Shown: piece after piece, positions 5,991-11,434 of the stretch
Numbering within the stretch: the stretch's first letter is position 1
How the letters are laid out: each line of letters opens with the position of its first letter
Assembly: GCA_019683625.1 (NCBI GenBank)
Contig: JADGHY010000044.1
Span: 1-11,434, forward strand
Source: Thermoflavifilum sp.
GTDB taxonomy: Bacteria > Bacteroidota > Bacteroidia > Chitinophagales > Chitinophagaceae
DNA length: 11,434 nucleotides
Reading direction: 5' to 3'
Notes under the pieces: generated by a model
The model's database searches: none
Told to the model about the DNA's origin: nothing
What the model saw: the letters and a program-made list of their open reading frames with translations, nothing else
Program-made: the position numbers and the translations under genes

Positions 5991-6812
5991 TCAGCAGTTC
6001 AGGATGGTAAAATGGTCACGGTCGCGCAAGAAGGGATGATGCTGCCGCACCTGTTGCAGCTGATGAGCTTCGAGTGTACAACAAATGACGGCTTCCTGTC
6101 CGGAGCTTGCCTGATGGAGCACCTGGCCGGCAGGGCCAATCACCGCAGAATGCCCGGGATATAACGTGCCATGAGGCTCTTTGCCTACGCGGTTTACGCC
6201 AACTGCATAAGCCTGATTTTCCAGTGCGCGCGCCCTCAACAGCAGATCCCAGGCTTCGATGCGGGAAGATGGCCAACTGGCTACTACAGCCAATACATCA
6301 TAGGCCGGAGCGCCATCATCTGTCGGCTGCTGGGCACACCATACCGGAAAACGCAGGTCATAACACACATACAGCGCCACCCGCCAGCCATTTACCTGAG
6401 CAATAAGTTGCCGATTGCCCGGCTTGTAATGCTTATCTTCCCCCGCATAGGCAAACAAATGGCGTTTGTCATAGATCCCATACTTGCCATCGGGCTGCAT
6501 CCAAATCAGGCGGTTCCAGAATTGCCCCTGATCCCGAATCATCACGCTGCCGCAAAGAATCGTCCGATGCCGGGCGGCCTGGGTTTTCATCCATTGCACA
6601 ATTCTCCCATCCATAGGCTCGGCCAGCTTTTCCACATCCATGCTAAACCCTGTGGCAAACATCTCCGGAAGAAATACCACTTCCGTTGCCGCAGGAAGCT
6701 GAGTAAGCTGCTGTTCAATATGCTGCAGATTATCATCAACCTGTTCCCACGCAATGTCAATCTGCATCAACGCAAGATGAAGCTGTGCCTTCATGTGTTT
6801 ATGTTTCACCAT
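5991..6812 (-). CDS. omega-amidase, YafV/Nit2-type carbon-nitrogen hydrolase
   Basis: The 273-residue cytoplasmic protein belongs to the nitrilase superfamily and has its Glu-Lys-Cys triad: E50 (VVFLPEMFATGFSMD), K116 (YDKRHLFAYAGED) and C150 (VALYVCYDLRFPVW). These motifs match the YafV/Nit2 omega-amidase branch, which hydrolyses 2-oxoglutaramate or 2-oxosuccinamate to the 2-oxoacid and ammonia in glutamine-transaminase salvage. The W-C-A-Q run after the cysteine motif and VVASWPSSRIEAWDLLLRAR (177-196) are also typical. The first ATG (6812) overlaps the end of recX by 14 bases. A second in-frame ATG at 6794 (M7, just before KAQLHLALMQ) would start 4 bases after the recX stop and lose only MVKHKH; neither has a good Shine-Dalgarno sequence, so the true start may be M7. 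Translational coupling to recX is likely. Confidence 0.9.
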   Translation of the reverse strand: MVKHKHMKAQLHLALMQIDIAWEQVDDNLQHIEQQLTQLPAATEVVFLPEMFATGFSMDVEKLAEPMDGRIVQWMKTQAARHRTILCGSVMIRDQGQFWNRLIWMQPDGKYGIYDKRHLFAYAGEDKHYKPGNRQLIAQVNGWRVALYVCYDLRFPVWCAQQPTDDGAPAYDVLAVVASWPSSRIEAWDLLLRARALENQAYAVGVNRVGKEPHGTLYPGHSAVIGPAGQVLHQASSGQEAVICCTLEAHQLQQVRQHHPFLRDRDHFTILNC

Positions 6813-7287
6813 GGAAATGCATCAGGCTGTTCCATGCCTGTTCAATACTGGCTATCTCATATCCTTTCTGCAAAAAATAAGACCAAATCTTTTGTTTGGC
6901 TGCAGCTATTGATCCGGCATGGCCATGCATTATTTTCTGCTGCATTTGTTTTTTCAATACCTCAATATATGTTGCTGTATCAATTTGTTGAAGGGCTTTC
7001 TCAATCAAGTATGTAGAGATTTGTTTTTGTTGAAGATGAAAAGCTATTTTTCGTTTTCCCCATTTATGGCTATGAAATTTTCCTAAGGCAAATTGAATGG
7101 CAAAGCGTTCTTCATTTAAAAAGTTTTCCTGAATCAAACAAGCCATATAGGCATCTGCCTGCTGTCCATACACGCCCAACTGATGCAGTTTTTGCCTGAC
7201 TTCCTGATGGCAACGTTCTTGGTAAGCACAGTAATGGGTGATTTTCTTCCAAATCACGGATTGTTTGATGTGATCGCAATCAGACAT
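6799..7287 (-). CDS. recX: RecX family recombination regulator
   Basis: The 162-residue protein has the size and all-helical tandem three-helix layout of RecX, which binds RecA filaments and limits RecA activity. Repeat 1 lies at about 17-50 (HYCAYQERCHQEVRQKL then an ADAYMACL helix). Repeat 2 at about 52-102 carries the clearest signature, IQENFLNEERFAIQFALGKF then KWGKRKIAFHLQQKQIS, equivalent to the family's 'L-D-RFA-F-R-KG-RI-EL' core. Repeat 3 lies at about 105-155. It starts 9 bases after the uvrD stop and overlaps or abuts the omega-amidase start, so it is within an operon. recA is not in this window. The centre of the gene is distinctly AT-rich: 6901-7140 contains 81 G/C out of 240, about 34%. 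Confidence 0.83.
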   Translation of the reverse strand: MSDCDHIKQSVIWKKITHYCAYQERCHQEVRQKLHQLGVYGQQADAYMACLIQENFLNEERFAIQFALGKFHSHKWGKRKIAFHLQQKQISTYLIEKALQQIDTATYIEVLKKQMQQKIMHGHAGSIAAAKQKIWSYFLQKGYEIASIEQAWNSLMHFHGET

Positions 7288-7296
7288 GATCTGGCA

Positions 7297-9582
7297 TTAT
7301 TGTGAGTCTGCTGCATTGTCTTGTACAATGCGCAAACGGGCATAATTCAACATGATTTTCTTTTCTCCGCTCAGCTCAAAGCGAATGGTGGCTATAGGAT
7401 TAGCAGCATTTCCGTCAATGGAAAGAATATAGCCATATCCGAATTTCTGATGTTCTACTTTCATGCCGGGTTTCATCAGCCGGAAATCATCCGGCTTAAA
7501 ATCGGGTGATGGAGTATGAACAGCCGGAGCAGGCTGGCGCTTAGGCAAAGAAAAACTACCGGCAGATGTTACCGGCATTTTTTCCTGCGCATAATGTTTG
7601 CTATAGGGCACGGCATCATTCCTTCGGTATGGTGTTTCAATGTATGCCGGTGGCAATTCCGATATAAACCTGCTGGGGTCGTTTTGCACAAAATTTCCGT
7701 AACGATACCGATTGGCCGTATAGGTGAGCCATAATTTTTCTTTAGCTCGTGTGATGGCCACATAAAAGAGGCGACGTTCTTCTTCCAGCTCTTCGCGGGT
7801 ATTGATAGACATGGCGCTGGGGAAAAGCCCTTCTTCGAGCCCTACCACAAATACACAAGGGAATTCCAATCCCTTAGCAGCATGTATGGTCATGAGTTTA
7901 ACGGTATCGCTTTCTTCTTTCTCTTCGTCGGCATCGGTAAGCAAAGTGATTTGTTGCAGATAACTGCCCAGGCTCTTGTCGGTAAGCTCGCCTTCGCTGT
8001 CGGGCATTTCCGTAAATTCTTTAATGGCATTCAGCAGCTCCTGCACATTCTCATATCGGGCAATGCCTTCCACACTTTTATCATTGTACAATTCTTTTAC
8101 TACCCCTGATGCTTTCCCTGCTTCCATGGCCACCGTATAGGCATTTTCTTTATCGAGCAAGAGCTGCAGGTTTTTAATCATCACCACAAAATCTTCAATC
8201 TGGTTAATGGCAGCAGATCGTAAAGGATATTTGCGGATGTTTTCAAATACTTCCCAAACCGATATTCCTTGTTCGCGAGCCAGCAGCTGGCATTTCTGCA
8301 ATGTTTGATCACCAATGCCACGCGATGGATAATTGATGATCCGCAGCAGGCTTTCCTCATCTTTGGGATTCACAATCACGCGCAGGTAAGCCAGAAAATC
8401 TTTGATTTCCTTGCGTTGATAAAATGAAATGCCTGCATAAATTTTATAGGGGATATTCAGCCTGCGCAAATGCTCTTCAAAGCTGCGGCTTTGTGCATTG
8501 GTGCGGTACAGCACAGCAAAATCCTTGTTGGCATAATGGTTCCGGTATTTCTGTTCCGCAATGGTATCGGCCACAAAACGCGCTTCTTCATGTTCTGATA
8601 ACAAAGATATCAGCTTGATTTTCTCTCCTTCGTCGTTTTGTGTCCACAACACCTTGGGCAATTGGTGTTTGTTGTAGGCAATTACCTCATTGGCAACAGA
8701 GAGGATATTGCGTGTGCTGCGATAGTTTTGTTCCAGCTTCACAACCTTTACATCCTCATAATCTTTTTCAAACTGAAGAATATTCTGGATGGTAGCACCC
8801 CGGAAGGAATAAATGCTCTGGGCATCATCGCCAACTACACAGATGTTTTCATGAACGGCTCCTAATAATTTAATGATAGCATATTGTGCCGGGTTGGTAT
8901 CCTGATATTCATCGATGAGAATATATTGAAACTTATGTTGGTATTTATGCAAAACATCCGGGAAGCGCGTCAGCAGCACATACATTTGATAGAGCAAATC
9001 ATCAAAATCCATCGCACCGTTCTGAAAACAACGTTTGGCATACCACTCAAAGATTTTGCCGATCATGGGGCGTCCGGCTTGGGCATCTTGCTGCATGAAT
9101 TCCGGAAACTGCTGATATTCTTCCCAGCCAATGAGGCTGTTTTTGGCATTTGAGATGCGATGATGCACCATGCCGGGCCGGTAATGTTTATCATCGAGCT
9201 GTAATTCACTGATGATTTTTTTCAATACATTCTTAGAGTCTTCTGTATCGTAGATCGTAAAGTTGGGCGGATAGCCCAGCCTATGGGCATCGGCGCGAAG
9301 CAGCCGTGCAAACACGGAATGAAAAGTGCCGATATACAGATTGCGGGCTTCCGTGCTGCCCAGCATGCGTTCAATGCGGGCTTTCATTTCATTGGCTGCC
9401 TTGTTGGTAAATGTTAAAGCCAGGATATGGAAGGGATCCACTCCGCGTTCCATCAGATAAGCAATGCGTGCCGTGAGCACCTTGGTTTTGCCTGATCCGG
9501 CACCAGCCACCACCATCAGCGGCCCATGAATATATTCCACCGCCTCGCGCTGCCGCTCATTGAGTTCGTCCAGAAAATGCAT
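7297..9582 (-). CDS. uvrD: ATP-dependent 3'-5' DNA helicase, UvrD/PcrA family
   Basis: The 761-residue superfamily 1A helicase has every motif in order: Q motif LNERQREAV (7-15), Walker A AGAGSGKT (26-33), Ia ALTFTNKAANEMKARI (55-70), Walker B DEYQD (224-228), III GDDAQSIYSFRG (251-262), IV LEQNYRST (283-290), V LMTIHAAKGLEFPCVF (563-578) and VI RRLFYVAITRAKEKLWL (603-619). The C-terminal 695-755 segment, LMKPGMKVEHQKFGYG onward, is the Tudor-like domain that PcrA/UvrD use to bind RNA polymerase, joined by a proline-rich linker (about 640-695). It unwinds DNA in nucleotide excision and mismatch repair and can dislodge RecA or stalled polymerase. Length is usual for the family. It is first in the directon with recX, and both products affect RecA filaments. 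No Shine-Dalgarno sequence precedes the ATG. PcrA would be an equally valid name. Confidence 0.95.
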   Translation of the reverse strand: MHFLDELNERQREAVEYIHGPLMVVAGAGSGKTKVLTARIAYLMERGVDPFHILALTFTNKAANEMKARIERMLGSTEARNLYIGTFHSVFARLLRADAHRLGYPPNFTIYDTEDSKNVLKKIISELQLDDKHYRPGMVHHRISNAKNSLIGWEEYQQFPEFMQQDAQAGRPMIGKIFEWYAKRCFQNGAMDFDDLLYQMYVLLTRFPDVLHKYQHKFQYILIDEYQDTNPAQYAIIKLLGAVHENICVVGDDAQSIYSFRGATIQNILQFEKDYEDVKVVKLEQNYRSTRNILSVANEVIAYNKHQLPKVLWTQNDEGEKIKLISLLSEHEEARFVADTIAEQKYRNHYANKDFAVLYRTNAQSRSFEEHLRRLNIPYKIYAGISFYQRKEIKDFLAYLRVIVNPKDEESLLRIINYPSRGIGDQTLQKCQLLAREQGISVWEVFENIRKYPLRSAAINQIEDFVVMIKNLQLLLDKENAYTVAMEAGKASGVVKELYNDKSVEGIARYENVQELLNAIKEFTEMPDSEGELTDKSLGSYLQQITLLTDADEEKEESDTVKLMTIHAAKGLEFPCVFVVGLEEGLFPSAMSINTREELEEERRLFYVAITRAKEKLWLTYTANRYRYGNFVQNDPSRFISELPPAYIETPYRRNDAVPYSKHYAQEKMPVTSAGSFSLPKRQPAPAVHTPSPDFKPDDFRLMKPGMKVEHQKFGYGYILSIDGNAANPIATIRFELSGEKKIMLNYARLRIVQDNAADSQ

Positions 9583-9630
9583 GGTATGAAATTAGGGATT
9601 TTTGTGGCACATCTGCCAACCCTCATGCGG

Positions 9631-9638
9631 CAAATTTA
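9631..9638 (-). promoter_or_regulatory. candidate -7 promoter element of the uvrD operon
   Basis: CAAATTTA on the + strand reads TAAATTTG on the - strand, an exact TANNTTTG match 48 bases before the uvrD ATG. No well-spaced -33 element is seen. The rest of the 134-base spacer 9583-9716 holds short imperfect hairpins (around 9670-9688 and 9699-9709), but no clear intrinsic terminator for the efflux operon. Confidence 0.35.
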
Positions 9639-9716
9639 GCAAACTCTGGTGCAATAAAAGCCGGCAACACCCATATTGGGAAAATCCCGCTTGATGATGT
9701 TTCCGGGAAAAACAGG

Positions 9717-10856
9717 TTAATCTTCTATCTTATTTTTCATTTTACCCAATATGGCAAAAGCATTTCCTGAGGCCACCTGCAATGGCAACCATTGTTCAGG
9801 TTTGGCATCGGGCAATGCCACCCATCCGCTATCAGACCTACCCGTTCGTACTGGAGTCAGCACGAAAGTATGACTGTCTTTTGCAACAAACACGTAATCT
9901 TTTTCCTGATAATGTACTACGGCACTGGCCGGTACAGCTACATCGCGTTCCTGATTCAGGATAAAATTTCCCGATACATACATACCGGGCAACAGCTCGG
10001 AAGAAGATTGCAGAAAATGGCAATGCAGAAGGCCTGCCCGATTGCTATCCACATTGCGGGTGATGAGCACCACTTCCACATCATAGCTTTTTCCGGACTC
10101 ATGGGGCAAATACACCTTACCTCGGATACCAGGCCTGAATAAATCAATATCTTCCTGAAAAACCGTCATGGCCGCGTGTATATCTCTGGGGTCAACCAGC
10201 TGAAATAACACATCTGTAGGCATCACATATTTGCCAATATTTGCATTTACAGCAGCTACCCACCCATCAATGGGTGAGTGAAGCTGTATGGTGGCATGCA
10301 ATTTATCGGGTGCCAGAGCATCTGGATCAATGCCTAACAGACGGAGTTTTGCTGCCAGCGCATAGAGTTGCACCTGCTGAGCCTGAAACTCACTTAGTGT
10401 TTGCTGATAATCTTTCTGACTCGTTGCCTGGCTTTCCTGCAAGGCCTGTTGGCGTTTTAACTCTTGTTGCAGATAAGCCAAATGTGCCTTTGCCGTCAGA
10501 TAATCTTGTTGCAACTGAATATATTGCATGTCCTGTAATTCAGCTATCACCTCGCCTTTTCGCACATGATCTCCTGGCAGCAAATGGGTGTATTTCAGGT
10601 ATCCGCCCATAGGTGATGAAATCGAAATCAGATTCTGCGGAGGCACTTCTATCTGTCCGTTTAATTTCACTTCCGTGTATAGGTCCTTAAGTACAGGGTG
10701 CACGAGTTGGATGTTTGCATTTTGCAATTCGGCATCATCCATCATCACAATGCTATCAGAGGTTTCTGCGGAAGATCCTTCTGCCTGGGACGATTGCCTG
10801 GAAGGGGATGTACAGGAAATCCATAATGTCATTAAAACAAAAATGATGCGTTTCAT
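9717..10856 (-). CDS. RND efflux periplasmic adaptor lipoprotein, CzcB/CusB (HlyD) family
   Basis: The 379-residue membrane fusion protein links an inner-membrane RND pump to an outer-membrane channel. The signal peptide ends in WISC, making C15 the likely lipidated residue, followed by a Ser/Gln-rich linker (16-36). Then come the first lipoyl half (about 70-108: ISISSPMGGYLKYTHLLPGDHVRKGEVIAEL), an alpha-helical hairpin (about 109-175) rich in Gln and Leu, the second lipoyl half (about 187-220: IQLHSPIDGWVAAVNANIG), a beta-barrel domain (about 225-300) and a membrane-proximal domain (about 303-375: VAVPASAVV onward). The pattern is of the heavy-metal (HME) type common in Bacteroidota. There is no His- or Met-rich metal-binding tail, so the ion cannot be assigned. 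It starts 11 bases after the upstream TolC-like gene and is the last gene of that operon. Confidence 0.9.
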   Translation of the reverse strand: MKRIIFVLMTLWISCTSPSRQSSQAEGSSAETSDSIVMMDDAELQNANIQLVHPVLKDLYTEVKLNGQIEVPPQNLISISSPMGGYLKYTHLLPGDHVRKGEVIAELQDMQYIQLQQDYLTAKAHLAYLQQELKRQQALQESQATSQKDYQQTLSEFQAQQVQLYALAAKLRLLGIDPDALAPDKLHATIQLHSPIDGWVAAVNANIGKYVMPTDVLFQLVDPRDIHAAMTVFQEDIDLFRPGIRGKVYLPHESGKSYDVEVVLITRNVDSNRAGLLHCHFLQSSSELLPGMYVSGNFILNQERDVAVPASAVVHYQEKDYVFVAKDSHTFVLTPVRTGRSDSGWVALPDAKPEQWLPLQVASGNAFAILGKMKNKIED

Positions 10857-10867
10857 ACCAAAAAGAT

Positions 10868-11434
10868 TTAAAATTCAGTCAATAAATGGTGTAAAGTAAT
10901 GGCTGCAAACCATTGTTCTCTGAGGGTTTGCAAATATTGAATACGGACCTCACTCACTTGTCTTAGTGTAAATATCCATTCCATATAACTGATTTCCCCG
11001 CGCTGAAGCCGTTGAGTGGAAAGCTCCAGGGTTTGATTCACAAGGGGCATTTCTTGTTCTGCTAACATGTGCAATTGATCCGTATATTTTTCATAATCCT
11101 GCATGGCTTTGCTGATATTCATGTGCAGCGAAAGCATAGACCACTCATACTCCTTTTGGCTGATTTGTTCCATGAGTGATGCTGCCTGGATACGTGCCCG
11201 ATAGGATTTTAGAAACAACGGTATATTCAATCCCACCATCCATGAGGAAAATCGGGTTGAGCCATCATAATATTGTTCCGTTCGATCTTTCAAAGTATGC
11301 CATCCGGCAAAAGATTGATTCATGTAGCTGAACGACAATTCTGGCAGCAGACGTGATTTTTCGACGCGTGTATTTGCCTGTGATAACTCTATGCGAGATT
11401 GATAATATTGTGCAAATGGTTTTACATCTAATTT
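10868..11434 (-). CDS. TolC-like outer-membrane efflux sequence, 3' part only (possibly the tail of a CzcA-TolC fusion)
   Basis: Only the last 188 codons are inside the window. The frame is open to the right edge; reading from the edge it begins KLDVKPFAQYYQSRIEL and continues through KSRLLPELSFSYMNQSF. It has the outer_membrane efflux (OEP/TolC) pattern: a long helix ending in SRLLPELSFSY, a strand and turn region with SSWMVGLNIPLF, then helices (YRARIQAASLMEQ..., MPLVNQTLELSTQRLQRGEISYMEWI). The protein ends LLTEF. A TTG at 11336-11338 is an internal leucine codon, not a start. The partner adaptor follows after 11 bases. This is either the end of a separate CzcC-like channel or the C-terminal TolC half fused to a CusA/CzcA pump, an arrangement known in Bacteroidota. 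The upstream part decides. Confidence 0.85.
   Translation of the reverse strand, partial: KLDVKPFAQYYQSRIELSQANTRVEKSRLLPELSFSYMNQSFAGWHTLKDRTEQYYDGSTRFSSWMVGLNIPLFLKSYRARIQAASLMEQISQKEYEWSMLSLHMNISKAMQDYEKYTDQLHMLAEQEMPLVNQTLELSTQRLQRGEISYMEWIFTLRQVSEVRIQYLQTLREQWFAAITLHHLLTEF

Noticed and set aside
6171..7016. 281-codon open frame on the + strand opposite the omega-amidase and recX
   Set aside because: Its product shows no recognisable domain, and it lies antisense to two genes with clear family motifs; it is a shadow frame.
9670..9709. Intrinsic terminator after the efflux adaptor gene
   Set aside because: The local hairpins (CCCA/TGGG and TTTC/GAAA stems) have only about 4 bp and no T-tract on the transcribed strand directly after them.
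9671..9754. 10-bp inverted repeat CCATATTGGG / CCCAATATGG at 9671-9680 and 9745-9754
   Set aside because: One arm is inside the adaptor gene's coding sequence, the loop is 64 bases, and the match does not extend; likely chance.
1..11434. Mobile elements, CRISPR, toxin-antitoxin, defence or phage genes
   Set aside because: No tandem repeats, transposase or recombinase motifs, terminal inverted repeats, or small overlapping toxin-antitoxin-like pairs were found. The clear genes are metabolic, envelope, repair and efflux genes.

Overview
The window reads as chromosomal DNA from a Bacteroidota bacterium, most likely a member of the Chitinophagales/Chitinophagaceae (inference, family level uncertain). 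The reasons are a GH97 glycosidase and a DUF1080 (3-keto-disaccharide hydrolase) protein next to each other, -7 elements resembling the Bacteroidota TANNTTTG box, a near absence of Shine-Dalgarno sequences, and a small coiled lipoprotein of a type common in this phylum. I see no rRNA, tRNA, CRISPR array, insertion sequence, phage gene or long repeat. Coding density is very high and no gene-free stretch exceeds 150 bases.

Left part (1-3773, + strand): a LacI/PurR-like operator and a possible promoter precede a secreted DUF1080 protein. A GH97 alpha-glycosidase with its own candidate promoter follows. Fifteen bases after it comes a lipoprotein-type N-acetylmuramoyl-L-alanine amidase (Amidase_2 fold), preceded by the only strong Shine-Dalgarno sequence in the window. 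All three products have export signals and should act in the periplasm or on its membranes, on glycosides and peptidoglycan. No SusC/SusD pair is present in the window.

Middle (3775-4889): a SixA-type phosphohistidine phosphatase gene (- strand) ends one base from the amidase gene. A divergent 149-base spacer separates it from a small lipoprotein gene of unknown function (+ strand), whose 3' end overlaps the end of nagA by 16 bp.

Right-middle (4874-9582, - strand): a tightly packed directon is transcribed in the order uvrD/pcrA-type helicase, recX, omega-amidase (YafV/Nit2-type), nagA. Gaps are about 9-13 bases or short overlaps, so this is probably one transcript mixing DNA repair with nitrogen and amino-sugar salvage.

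Right edge (9717-11434, - strand): the end of a heavy-metal-type RND efflux locus. A CzcB-like lipoprotein adaptor is preceded by the 3' part of a TolC-like outer-membrane efflux sequence that runs off the window. In Bacteroidota this TolC half is often fused to the C-terminus of CusA/CzcA, and the short visible portion is compatible with that.

I found no convincing new biological system. The points most worth a second look are the LacI-type operator, the retaining-type active-site pattern of the GH97 enzyme, the possible CzcA-TolC fusion cut by the right edge, the low-GC island inside recX, and the glycosidase-amidase pairing.
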